Shown here in pieces: positions 1 through 6,625 of a stretch of 13,720 nt of DNA. The DNA comes from Clostridia bacterium (lineage in GTDB: Bacteria > Bacillota > Clostridia > Christensenellales > Borkfalkiaceae). The notes beneath the pieces are model-generated. The model was not told where the DNA came from, did no database searches, and saw only the letters and a list, made by a program, of their open reading frames with translations. Positions within the stretch are counted from its first letter, which is position 1; each line of letters begins with the position of its first letter. The stretch lies in assembly GCA_017505675.1 (NCBI GenBank), contig JAFVOV010000048.1, positions 1 to 13,720 on the forward strand, read 5' to 3'. Both the position numbers and the translations under genes were made by a program.

Positions 1-49
1 CAAGCATAAAAATAGACAGTAACCACAGCCAAAATTTTTTCTTTTGCAT
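1..49 (-). CDS. 5' end of an exported protein or lipoprotein gene (partial)
   Basis: Sixteen codons are visible before the window edge, reading MQKKKFWLWLLSIFML. A start of Lys-Lys-Lys followed by a hydrophobic run is the n-region and h-region of a Sec signal peptide or membrane anchor. The start is fixed by a full AGGAGG ribosome binding site at 55-60, five bases upstream. The gene is preceded by an intrinsic terminator (67-96), a structured leader and a promoter, so it is probably controlled by transcription attenuation. The rest of the protein is outside the window and no function can be given. The signal peptide and ribosome binding site are seen directly; export is inferred. Confidence 0.7.
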   Translation of the reverse strand, partial: MQKKKFWLWLLSIFML

Positions 50-66
50 AAAAGCCTCCTGTAAAT

Positions 67-96
67 AAAAAAGTGCGCCGACCGAAGTCAACGCAC
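67..96 (-). terminator. Intrinsic terminator (attenuator) between leader and gene start
   Basis: On the minus strand GTGCGTTGAC (96-87) pairs with GTCGGCGCAC (82-73) over 10 bp, including two G-U pairs. The loop is TTCG closed by C-G, an exceptionally stable tetraloop. Six T residues follow (72-67). The hairpin ends only a few bases before the AGGAGG at 55-60 of the downstream gene, so it lies inside the 5' UTR and not at a gene end. That position is the hallmark of an attenuator that must be bypassed for expression. No antiterminator pairing was identified by eye. Confidence 0.85.
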
Positions 97-270
97 AAAA
101 ACGCAAACTCCAATCGTCGCTAAACCAATCTAAATGAAAATAAGGGAAACACCCATACACTCTTTTAGTGGAATTTGCATTTTATCAAATTCAAAAAAAG
201 AGTGTAACAAAAATACAGCTATCTCAAAAAAAGATGCCCCTACAATTTTTCATTATTAAATTGGTTTAGC
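97..270 (-). promoter_or_regulatory. Structured 5' leader RNA, candidate cis-regulatory element
   Basis: The predicted transcript starts at about 270 and folds into a nested structure. The outer stem pairs GCTAAACCAAT (270-260) with ATTGGTTTAGC (129-119), 11 bp. After a small internal loop, AATGAAAA pairs with TTTTCATT (8 bp). UAGGGG can then pair with CCCUUA. Inside are two hairpins. A short one is GCATCT against AGATAGC with one bulged A. A long one pairs ACACTCTTTT (205-196) with AAAAGAGTGT (166-157), capped by GAATTTG (192-186) against CAAATTC (177-171). An intrinsic terminator and a ribosome binding site follow, as in riboswitch or attenuator leaders. I could not match it to T-box, S-box, TPP, FMN, cobalamin, THF, ZTP or c-di-GMP consensus motifs. 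The pairings are seen; the regulatory role is inferred. Confidence 0.6.
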
Positions 271-276
271 ATAACC

Positions 277-306
277 AGTATATCACTTTTTCAAATAAAA
301 AAACAA
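277..306 (-). promoter_or_regulatory. Promoter of the leader and exported-protein gene
   Basis: On the minus strand a TTGTTT -35 box (306-301) and a TATACT -10 box (282-277) are separated by 18 bp. The -10 matches sigma-A consensus at five of six positions. The expected start falls at about 270, exactly where the outer stem of the leader begins, which supports both calls. The five-copy direct repeat array lies directly upstream (329-418). Confidence 0.65.
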
Positions 307-328
307 GCATTTTTTGTGATTTGCAAAA

Positions 329-418
329 TTTTAACGATTATTCCCCTACTTTTAACGATTTAGGTATCTTTTTAACGATTACCTATAATTTTAACGATAA
401 CGCATATTTTTAACGATT
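329..418 (-). repeat. Five direct repeats TTTTAACGAT(T/A), about 20-bp period
   Basis: On the plus strand the 11-mer TTTTAACGATT begins at 329, 350, 370 and 408, and TTTTAACGATA begins at 389. The start-to-start spacing is 21, 20, 19 and 19 bp, about two helical turns, which would place all copies on one face of the DNA. The spacers of 8-10 bp are unrelated. The array sits just upstream of the minus-strand -35 box, so it looks like a multi-site operator or enhancer. Read on the minus strand, the core is ATCGTTAAA, which partly fits the LytTR/AgrA-type site (GTT core, direct repeats at 20-22 bp). Assignment to that family is inference. A degenerate further copy may be TTTGACGATAA at 459-469. 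Confidence 0.85.
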
Positions 419-494
419 AGGTTGCGTAAAACAGTAGGCGCAACCAAAAAAGCAGGGCTTTGACGATAATTTTCCGTTCAAAACCCTGTTTTTT
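396..494 (+). ncRNA. Candidate small RNA with two hairpins and a terminator
   Basis: A plus-strand TATAAT at 384-389 lies inside the repeat array; the -35 position at 361-366 (TAGGTA) is poor. A transcript from about 396 would carry a 7-bp hairpin, GGTTGCG (420-426) with CGCAACC (439-445). It would end at the hairpin 453-488 with six T residues (489-494). No protein-coding frame explains a plus-strand terminator here. The call rests only on the -10 box plus structure, and the terminator may simply serve the minus strand. Confidence 0.25.
446..494. terminator. Bidirectional terminator hairpin
   Basis: CAGGG (453-457) pairs with CCCTG (484-488). The stem extends through TTTGA/TCAAA and CG/CG, interrupted by one mismatch and one bulge. 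Six T residues follow on the plus strand (489-494) and six on the minus strand (451-446). On the minus strand it is a second stop for transcripts leaving the tRNA-Leu gene, insulating the repeat-array promoter. On the plus strand it could end a small RNA. Confidence 0.65.
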
Positions 495-508
495 GTTATT
501 TTTATATG

Positions 509-554
509 AAAAAGACGGTAATTTTGATACTTTTCTTGTATCAAAATTACCGTC
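509..554 (-). terminator. Intrinsic terminator of tRNA-Leu and the upstream operon
   Basis: A perfect 17-bp inverted repeat (538-554 with 514-530) has a 7-base loop and is followed on the minus strand by five T residues (513-509). It begins only a few bases after the CCA end of the tRNA gene. No other terminator is visible between the Dabb gene and here, so it probably also ends read-through transcripts of the metK operon. Confidence 0.9.
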
Positions 555-560
555 CAATCG

Positions 561-646
561 TGGTGCGAGTAGCAGGACTTGAACCTGTACGGCTGTTAAC
601 CACTAGAACCTGAATCTAGCGCGTCTGCCAATTCCGCCATACTCGC
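561..646 (-). tRNA. tRNA-Leu, anticodon CAG
   Basis: The 86-nt class II tRNA includes an encoded CCA (563-561). The 7-bp acceptor stem pairs GCGAGTA with TACTCGC, with discriminator A. The D arm contains the GGCGGAATTGGCAGAC-type sequence usual for leucine tRNAs. The anticodon arm is CTAGA-TTCAGGT-TCTAG, with CAG reading the leucine codon CUG. A long variable arm of 3 bp follows, then a T arm with the loop TTCAAGT. The first T-stem pair is A-C instead of a Watson-Crick pair, a small oddity. It has its own promoter at 677-705 and terminator at 509-554. Confidence 0.95.
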
Positions 647-676
647 TTTTTTACGGACGATTTACAATCCGCAAAT

Positions 677-705
677 ATTATAAGCAAATTAAATTTCAAA
701 GTCAA
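677..705 (-). promoter_or_regulatory. Sigma-A promoter of tRNA-Leu
   Basis: TTGACT (705-700) and TATAAT (682-677) are separated by exactly 17 bp on the minus strand. The expected start is at about 670, some 24 bases before the mature tRNA 5' end. The -35 box lies inside the last codons of the Dabb gene, so the tRNA can be transcribed independently of the upstream operon. Confidence 0.85.
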
Positions 706-973
706 TCGAAACGCTTGTTTTTGTTACCGCGTGCATGTGTTTTTTAACAACTTCAACGTGGTAAGAATCTTTTTGATAATTTTCAAGCGCGGTCATATCG
801 TCTAAAATAACGGACAATATAACGTCATAAGAGCGCGCGGAATGAAGTTTATCAACGCCAACTTCTATCCCTTTAAGCATAGGTACGTTTGATTTCATAC
901 TTAAAAGAACTTCTTTTGCCTTTTCTGGACTTTCGCCTTCGTTCAATTTAAAACATACTACGTGTTTAATCAT
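689..973 (-). CDS. Dabb-domain (stress-responsive A/B barrel) protein
   Basis: This 94-residue protein covers the whole Dabb domain (PF07876 family). It begins MIKHVVCFKL, close to the usual MIKHIVxFKL opening. Later come an SYDVILSVILDD strand and a central YHVEVVKK segment, typical of small ferredoxin-like alpha/beta-barrel proteins that dimerise. No signal peptide or membrane segment is visible, so it should be cytoplasmic. The biochemical role of stand-alone bacterial Dabb proteins is mostly unknown, and the name does not prove a stress role. AAGGAGA precedes the ATG. It starts 13 bp after tsaD and is the last protein gene of the operon; its 3' end carries the tRNA-Leu promoter. Confidence 0.85.
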   Translation of the reverse strand: MIKHVVCFKLNEGESPEKAKEVLLSMKSNVPMLKGIEVGVDKLHSARSYDVILSVILDDMTALENYQKDSYHVEVVKKHMHAVTKTSVSIDFEI

Positions 974-986
974 TATATTCTCCTTA

Positions 987-2036
987 TTACAGCGGAACTA
1001 CCGCTTTTGCATTTAAAGTTAAGTCGGCAAAATTGCGTTTAAGGTATTGCAAATAACCTTCAGCGCCTATCATAGCGCCGTTATCCGTGCAGTATCTTTT
1101 TTCAGGTAAAACAAGTTTTATCCCCTTATTTAAAGTCGCATTTTTTAGGGTTTCTCTTAAATAGCCGTTAGCGCCTACGCCACCTGATACCGCAATAGTA
1201 TCATATCCGCGCTCTTTAGCTGCTTTAAGCGCCTTTTCAACCAAAACGTCTACGGCTGCGTGCTGAAAACTGTTAGCAACGTCTGCACGATTCACCGTTA
1301 AACCTTTGCTTTCTGCAGTATGAACGTAATTTATAACCGCGGTCTTTAATCCGCTATATGAAAAATCATATTCACCGCCGTCATAATGCTTTAACATCTT
1401 CGGTAAAATAACGGTGTTCGAGCCTTCTTTCGCTAATCTTTCAACGTTAGGCCCGCCCGGATAACTTAAACCTAATACCCTTGCCACCTTATCAAACGCT
1501 TCGCCCACCGCATCATCAATAGTACTGCCTAAAACCTTTAAATTATAATAATCGTCAACGGCAACTATCGCAGTATGCCCACCACTTGCAAGTATGGTTA
1601 TAAAAGGCGGTTTTAAATTTTTATCCGCTATATAAGACGCTGCAATATGCCCCCTTATGTGGCTAACGGGAACAAGCGGTTTACCCGTTGAAAAAGCAAG
1701 GGATTTTGCAAAGGACACGCCAACTAAAAGCGCGCCTAATAGCCCCGCGCCTTCAGTTACGGCAAAAGCATCTATATCACTTAAATTCATATTTGCACTT
1801 TTAAGCGCCCTTTCCGTTGCCGTTAAAATAGCCGTTGTATGCGTGCGAGATGCAATTTCCGGAACGACCCCGCCAAAGCGAGCGTGTTCGGTTGCAGAAC
1901 TTATTATTTCATCAGCAAGCACTTCCCTGCCATTTTTAATAATTGCAACTGCAGTTTCATCACAGGAAGTTTCTATCCCCATTATAATCGGCTCTTTTGC
2001 GAGCGGTAAGTTTTTTATTTTTTCAAAGTAACTCAT
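987..2036 (-). CDS. tsaD: tRNA N6-adenosine threonylcarbamoyltransferase TsaD
   Basis: TsaD (Gcp/YgjD/Kae1 family) transfers the threonylcarbamoyl group from TC-AMP to A37 of ANN-decoding tRNAs, forming t6A, with partners TsaB and TsaE that are not in this window. The 349-residue protein has the family opening MGIETSCDETA (residues 19-29). SHIRGH (125-130) supplies the two metal-binding histidines. GSTIDDAVGEAFDK spans 170-183, a GGPN motif follows, and the C-terminal DNGAM carries the metal-binding Asp at about 318. The ATG at 2036 overlaps the prfB stop as ATGA, so translation is probably coupled. A later start at Met19 would give the more usual N-terminus, so the first 18 residues are the less certain part. 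It is an ordinary cytoplasmic housekeeping gene. Confidence 0.97.
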   Translation of the reverse strand: MSYFEKIKNLPLAKEPIIMGIETSCDETAVAIIKNGREVLADEIISSATEHARFGGVVPEIASRTHTTAILTATERALKSANMNLSDIDAFAVTEGAGLLGALLVGVSFAKSLAFSTGKPLVPVSHIRGHIAASYIADKNLKPPFITILASGGHTAIVAVDDYYNLKVLGSTIDDAVGEAFDKVARVLGLSYPGGPNVERLAKEGSNTVILPKMLKHYDGGEYDFSYSGLKTAVINYVHTAESKGLTVNRADVANSFQHAAVDVLVEKALKAAKERGYDTIAVSGGVGANGYLRETLKNATLNKGIKLVLPEKRYCTDNGAMIGAEGYLQYLKRNFADLTLNAKAVVPL

Positions 2037-3134
2037 TGTGATTTCTTTAAATAATCGTTTATAAACCCTTGAATATTTCCGTTCATAACCGAGTTTATGT
2101 CTGTTATTTCAAAACCTGTTCTATGGTCTTTAACAAGGGTGTACGGGCAGAAAACGTAACTTCTAATTTGACTGCCCCACTCTATTTTTTTGATTTCACC
2201 TTTAATATCTTGGTCAAGTTCCATTCTTTCGGCTTCGCGTTTTTCTATAAGTTTGCTGATAAGCATTTTCATAGCCATTTCACGGTTTTGCGTTTGGCTA
2301 CGTTCGTTTTGACACGCCACTACTATCCCCGTTGGTAAGTGGGTTATGCGAATAGCAGATTCCGTTTTATTTACGTGCTGTCCGCCAGCGCCACTTGAAC
2401 GGTAAGTGTCAATTTTTAATTCGTCGGAACTGATTTTTATCTCTTCGTCGTCTTCAATTTCCGGCATAACTTCTAACGACGCAAACGAAGTGTGTCTGCG
2501 TTTATTTGCGTCGAACGGTGAAATTCTAACTAACCTATGAACGCCTTTTTCTGCTTTCAAATAGCCGTAAGCAGAATCACCTTCAATCTTAAAAGATACT
2601 GACTTTATGCCTGCTTCATCACCTTCTAGCCTATCGAGTTCTGTAAGCGTATAACCGTTCTTTTCCGCATAATACATATACATACGGTAAAGCATTTCCG
2701 TCCAGTCACACGCTTCCGTTCCGCCTGCGCCCGCGTGCAAGGTAAGCAAAGCGTTAAGTTTATCATACTTACCGCGAAGAAGTGCGGCAAGGCGCATATT
2801 TTCTACCGATTTTTCAACGGCGATAAGTTCACCTTCAATTTCTAAAAGCAAACTTTCGTCATTTTCTTCTTCGGCAAGTTCAATAATTTCAAGAGAATCG
2901 TTTATGATTTTTTCCGCCTTATCAAAAGCGTTGACCTTATTTGAAAGAGCCGCGATTTCTTTAGAAATTTGCTGTGATTTAGCAAGGTCGGTGTAAATTT
3001 CAGGTTGCTCTGAAAGCGCGATTTTTTCCGCTAACGATTTGCGCAAATTATCGACGTCAAAGAGAGTGTCCCGTCTCGCAAAGGATACCTTTTAATTCTT
3101 TAATTTTAAGTTTGTATTCTTCAGATTTAATCAT
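2033..3134 (-). CDS. prfB: Peptide chain release factor 2, with programmed +1 frameshift
   Basis: RF2 recognises UGA and UAA stop codons and triggers peptide release on the ribosome. Translation starts at ATG 3134 behind AGGAG (3144-3140). It runs 25 codons (MIKSEEYKLKIKELKG...GHSL) to an in-frame TGA, then continues after a +1 shift as DVDNLRKSLAEK. The joined product is 366 residues. With this joining the SPF stop-codon recognition motif falls at 205-207 and GGQ, the catalytic motif, at 250-252. These are the positions known for E. coli RF2, and the TGA is codon 26 as there. A single-frame reading would start wrongly at TTG 3046 and lose 29 residues. It overlaps tsaD by 4 bp. The frameshift makes RF2 autoregulatory. 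Confidence 0.96.
3056..3072 (-). promoter_or_regulatory. prfB programmed +1 frameshift site
   Basis: The slippery sequence CTT TGA C lies at 3062-3056, with TGA at 3059-3057. Slow reading of UGA when RF2 is scarce lets the peptidyl-tRNA slip from CUU to UUU, after which GAC is read. The usual stimulator is an AGGGGG-like sequence ending 3 nt before CTT. Here the nearest purine run is GGGA (3072-3069), ending 6 nt before CTT, so the internal Shine-Dalgarno is weak or displaced by one codon. Confidence 0.93.
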
Positions 3135-3157
3135 AATAACTCCTAAAAAATTTTATT

Positions 3158-3180
3158 AAAGCACTCGGTTAGAGTGCTTT
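3158..3180 (-). terminator. Intercistronic hairpin between secA and prfB (weak terminator?)
   Basis: AAAGCACTC (3180-3172 on the minus strand) pairs with GAGTGCTTT (3166-3158) over 9 bp with a 5-base loop. It starts 4 bp after the secA stop. The following sequence is T-rich but interrupted by A residues before TTTTTT (3151-3146 region), so termination should be partial. It could reduce or stabilise transcript at the secA/prfB boundary. The hairpin is seen; its function is inferred. Confidence 0.5.
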
Positions 3181-3184
3181 AATT

Positions 3185-5869
3185 TTATTTGCCTTGACCA
3201 CAGCAGTTTTTATATTTTTTACCACTTCCGCAAGGACAGGGGTTGTTTCTACCGATTTCCTGTTTTGCTTTCTTCGGCATAACGGGTCCCATCGGGCGGT
3301 TTGTTTGCATTTCTTTTGGTTCTTCTTGCTTTTTAGGAACTTTTTGAAGTTCTGCTTTTAATAAAAGCGTAATAGTATCGTCTTGAATAGCCGCAGTTAA
3401 GTCTTCAAACATTTCAAAGCCTTCTTTCTTATATTCAAGAACGGGGTCAACATTGCCGTAACTACGCAAACTTATACCCTTTCTAAGTTGGTCCATTGAG
3501 TCGATATGGTCTATCCACTTGGTATCAATATTGCGCAATAAAACCATTCTTTCAATTTCTTTAAACTCTACGCCTTCTTCTTTATATCTTGCAATCTTAT
3601 CTTCGTAAACGTTGATAGTTTCTTCTGTAAGTTTTTTAAGCAAATATTCGTAATCCCAGTTAGCCGCGCGTTCTTTTGTTACGAACTGACTATCTTTAGG
3701 AAGAAGTTTTAATTCAATTACAGAGTTAAGCGCGTCTAAATCCCAAGTATCAGGCTTATTTTCGTTATCGATAGAAGTACTTACAACGTAACGAACGAAA
3801 TCAGGGATAAGTTTTAAGATATCTTCGTGAACGTTTTCATCCTTAATAACCTTCATTCTTTCAGCGTACATAACTTCACGCTGTTTATTCATAACGTCAT
3901 CATACTCTAAAACGTGTTTTCTTATGCCGAAGTTCTTGCCTTCAATAGTGCGTTGCGCGTTTTCAATGCTTTTAGATAGCATTTTAGACTGCATCGGTTG
4001 ATTTTCATCCACCTTGAAGAATTCATAAACCTTTTGCATTCTTTCGCCACCGAAACGTTTTGCAAGGTCATCTTCAAGCGAGATAAAGAATACCGAAGAA
4101 CCTGCGTCGCCTTGACGACCACTTCTACCACGAAGTTGGTTATCTATACGGCGTGATTCGTGGCGTTCAGTACCGAGAATATGAAGACCGCCCGCAGCAA
4201 CGACTTTAACCTTTTCTGCATCAGTTTGCTCTTTAAGCGCCGAATAAATTTCCCTATAATGTTCCCTAACTGCTTTTACGTCTTCAGGAATATCTGAAAT
4301 AAACGACGTTGCAAGTTCAATAACGTCGTCAGCAACGCCTTCTTCACGAAGTTTTCTCTTTGCTAAAAATTCGGGGTTACCACCTAAAAGTATATCAGTA
4401 CCACGACCAGCCATGTTGGTTGCGATTGTTACTGCGCCAAGCCTACCTGCTTGAGCAACTATATCCGCTTCACGAGCGTGGTTTTTAGCGTTCAATACGT
4501 TATGTTTTACGCCGTTCCTTATAAGAAGTTTAGATATTTCTTCAGATTTTTCAACGGTTACAGTACCAACAAGGATAGGCTGACCGTTTTTGTGGCGTTC
4601 AACGATTTCATCAACTATTGCTTTATTCTTGCCCTTAACCGTTTTATAAATAACGTCAGGCATATCAATTCTTGCTACGGGTTTATTGGTGGGAATTTCT
4701 AATACGTCAAGCCCGTAAATAGCGCGGAATTCTTCTTCTTCACTTTTAGCAGTACCAGTCATACCGGAAAGTTTTTTGTAAAGACGGAAGTAGTTTTGGA
4801 AAGTTATAGTTGCAAGCGTTTTGTTTTCGTTTCTAATTTTAACGCTTTCTTTTGCTTCAATGGCTTGATGCAAACCGTCTGAATAACGGCGACCTATCAT
4901 TAAACGACCTGTAAATTCGTCAACGATAATAACTTCACCGTTGCTTACGACGTAATCGTTATCTCTCTTAAAGATATAATTTGCTTTTAAAGCCTGTTGA
5001 ATGTGGTGTGATAAAGATGCGTTTTCAATATCTGAAAAACTGTTAAGTCCAAAGAAACTTTCTGCTTTTTTAGCGCCCGATTCAGTAATTTGAACGCTCT
5101 TTTCTTTAATATCGATAGTAAAATCTTTATCAAGCACTAAACTTTTAACAAACCTGTTTGCGCTCAAATATTTTTCACTAGATTCTTGTCCCCTACCAGA
5201 TATGATAAGCGGAGTTCTTGCTTCGTCAATTAAAATAGAGTCAACTTCGTCAACGATAGCAAAATTCAACGGGCGTTGAACCATTTGTTCTATGGTTGAT
5301 TTAAGGTTATCCCTTAAATAGTCAAAGCCCATTTCGTTATTAGTTCCGTAAGTTATATCACAAGCGTATGCCTTTTTCTTATCTTCATCTTCCATTCCAG
5401 TAATAGCAACGCCAACAGTAAGCCCCAAGAATTTATAAACCTTGCCCATCCACTCTGCGTCACGCGCGGCAAGATAATCGTTTACCGTAACGATATGAAC
5501 GCCTAAACCGCTTAATGCGTTAAGATATGCAGGGAGCGTTGCAACGAGGGTTTTACCTTCACCGGTTTTCATTTCTGCAACCCTACCTTGATGCAAACAT
5601 ATACCGCCGATAATCTGCACTTTATAGTGTTTCATATTAAGCACGCGGAAAGATGCTTCTCTAACAACCGCAAAAGCGTCACATAAAATATCGTCAAGCG
5701 TTTCGCCCGCTTTTAATCTGCCCTTGAAAAATTCTGTCTGTTCGCGAAGTTCTTCATCCGTAAATGAAGAATACTTACTCTCTAAAGACAAAACCTTGTC
5801 TGCCATTCTATCTAATTTTTTGAGGTTGCGTCTACTTTCCCCTCCAAGAATGTACCTAAATAATCCCAT
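3185..5869 (-). CDS. secA: Protein translocase ATPase SecA
   Basis: SecA is the cytoplasmic motor that drives preproteins through SecYEG. The 894-residue length is normal. The Walker A motif is TGEGKT (102-107), followed by the DYLAARD region and the DEAD-type Walker B VDEVDSILIDEARTP (DEVD at 207-210). The C-terminal helicase half has TNMAGRGTDILLGG and QLRGRSGRQGD. The extreme C-terminus is the zinc-binding SecB/lipid-binding tail, with Cys878, Cys880, Cys889 and Cys890 in a CPCGSG...CC pattern. AAGGAG (5880-5875) precedes ATG 5869. It follows comF by 25 bp and is separated from prfB by a hairpin. The secA-prfB order is common in Bacillota. No defects are seen. Confidence 0.99.
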   Translation of the reverse strand: MGLFRYILGGESRRNLKKLDRMADKVLSLESKYSSFTDEELREQTEFFKGRLKAGETLDDILCDAFAVVREASFRVLNMKHYKVQIIGGICLHQGRVAEMKTGEGKTLVATLPAYLNALSGLGVHIVTVNDYLAARDAEWMGKVYKFLGLTVGVAITGMEDEDKKKAYACDITYGTNNEMGFDYLRDNLKSTIEQMVQRPLNFAIVDEVDSILIDEARTPLIISGRGQESSEKYLSANRFVKSLVLDKDFTIDIKEKSVQITESGAKKAESFFGLNSFSDIENASLSHHIQQALKANYIFKRDNDYVVSNGEVIIVDEFTGRLMIGRRYSDGLHQAIEAKESVKIRNENKTLATITFQNYFRLYKKLSGMTGTAKSEEEEFRAIYGLDVLEIPTNKPVARIDMPDVIYKTVKGKNKAIVDEIVERHKNGQPILVGTVTVEKSEEISKLLIRNGVKHNVLNAKNHAREADIVAQAGRLGAVTIATNMAGRGTDILLGGNPEFLAKRKLREEGVADDVIELATSFISDIPEDVKAVREHYREIYSALKEQTDAEKVKVVAAGGLHILGTERHESRRIDNQLRGRSGRQGDAGSSVFFISLEDDLAKRFGGERMQKVYEFFKVDENQPMQSKMLSKSIENAQRTIEGKNFGIRKHVLEYDDVMNKQREVMYAERMKVIKDENVHEDILKLIPDFVRYVVSTSIDNENKPDTWDLDALNSVIELKLLPKDSQFVTKERAANWDYEYLLKKLTEETINVYEDKIARYKEEGVEFKEIERMVLLRNIDTKWIDHIDSMDQLRKGISLRSYGNVDPVLEYKKEGFEMFEDLTAAIQDDTITLLLKAELQKVPKKQEEPKEMQTNRPMGPVMPKKAKQEIGRNNPCPCGSGKKYKNCCGQGK

Positions 5870-5894
5870 TTTTACTCCTTATATATGAATTCGT

Positions 5895-6623
5895 TTAATA
5901 TTTATCTATAGGCGGTATGCTAGCAACCGTTAATAAATATACGATTTTCGCGCCCGCTTTTTTCAACCGCGACGCTATAACTTCGGCAGTTGCGCCGGTA
6001 GTTGTAACGTCGTCAATTAAAACCAAAGTTTTATCTTTAACCGACTTTTTATCGGTTACCCTAAACGCCCCGTCTAAATTTTTTAGCCGTTCTAGCCTTG
6101 ATAAAGTTGCTTGGCGTTTAGTTTCTTTTATCTTTTTTAAACAATCTATTAAAGGAACGTTTACTTTTAGCGAAACTTTTTCCGCCAAAAGTTTTGACTG
6201 ATTATACCCGCGTTTCCTTTCATCTTTTTCGAACATAGGAACGTAAAGTAACCCGTCCGCATTAAGATAGTTTTTTAAGTATAAATTTGCAACGCACTCT
6301 GAAAAATAATCGGCTAGATACCGTCCGTTACCGTATTTAAATTTTTGTATAAGCGCGCTTATAGGTTTTTCATAAGAAAAGACGCTCCTACACAAATCAA
6401 GCGATATAATCACGTTTTTACAAGTTGTGCAATACGGCTCGAAAGCAATTACCTTTCTTCCACAATGCTCGCATATAGCGCCGTCGTTAAACGGAAGTTT
6501 AGCGTAACATTTTTCACAAAAATTTTCACCCTCAAAAACTTCTCTGCCACATAGCAAGCACCGCCATTTCGGGTTGAAAAAATATTTTCTAAAAAATTTA
6601 CCGAGCGCGCCTTTTAAGCCCAT
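5895..6623 (-). CDS. comF: ComF family phosphoribosyltransferase-like protein
   Basis: This 242-residue protein has two zinc-binding CxxC pairs near the N-terminus (Cys22/25 and 36/39), a second set at 51/54 and 65/68, and a type I phosphoribosyltransferase domain. RGYNQS lies at 138-143, and the PRPP-binding motif VLIDDVTTTGAT at 201-212. In naturally competent bacteria ComF is needed for DNA uptake, probably helping handle single-stranded DNA in the cytoplasm. In many other species its role is undefined, so competence is not implied here. It begins 2 bp after the metK stop and has no clear Shine-Dalgarno, so its translation probably depends on ribosomes finishing metK. The position upstream of secA is typical, though hpf, often found between them, is absent. 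Confidence 0.92.
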   Translation of the reverse strand: MGLKGALGKFFRKYFFNPKWRCLLCGREVFEGENFCEKCYAKLPFNDGAICEHCGRKVIAFEPYCTTCKNVIISLDLCRSVFSYEKPISALIQKFKYGNGRYLADYFSECVANLYLKNYLNADGLLYVPMFEKDERKRGYNQSKLLAEKVSLKVNVPLIDCLKKIKETKRQATLSRLERLKNLDGAFRVTDKKSVKDKTLVLIDDVTTTGATAEVIASRLKKAGAKIVYLLTVASIPPIDKY

Positions 6624-6625
6624 TA

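Noticed and set aside
130..180. Leader peptide MQIPLKECMGVSLIFI on the minus strand
   Set aside because: There is an ATG and a TAG in frame but no Shine-Dalgarno, and the sequence lies within the hairpin and outer stem of the leader RNA. It could be chance.
119..270. TPP riboswitch or MITE-type inverted repeat
   Set aside because: A GGGGC...TGAGA stretch loosely resembles the thi-box, but the ACCC and AACCTGATC parts are missing. A mobile element is less likely because the repeat is aligned with a promoter start and followed by an attenuator, and no target duplication was seen.
329..418. CRISPR array
   Set aside because: The repeat unit is only 11 bp and the spacers 8-10 bp, far below CRISPR dimensions, and no cas genes are present.
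446..646. Integration (att) site at the tRNA-Leu 3' end
   Set aside because: A partial similarity between the tRNA T-arm region and 451-463 (AGCAGG plus CTT and GA) is too short and imperfect, and no integrase or mobile gene is present.
2033..3046. prfB starting at TTG 3046
   Set aside because: It has no ribosome binding site and the first 29 residues would be lost. The frameshifted frame from ATG 3134 is far better supported.
3057..3090. Second slippery site or duplication in prfB
   Set aside because: CTTTG also occurs 21 nt upstream (CTT TGC at 3083-3078) after AAAGGTATC. That codon is not a stop, and the TGA already sits at codon 26 as in E. coli, so no insertion needs to be assumed.
3900..4710. 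Small overlapping frames within secA, tsaD, prfB and metK on either strand
   Set aside because: They lie inside strongly conserved coding genes, lack ribosome binding sites and show no recognisable domains.
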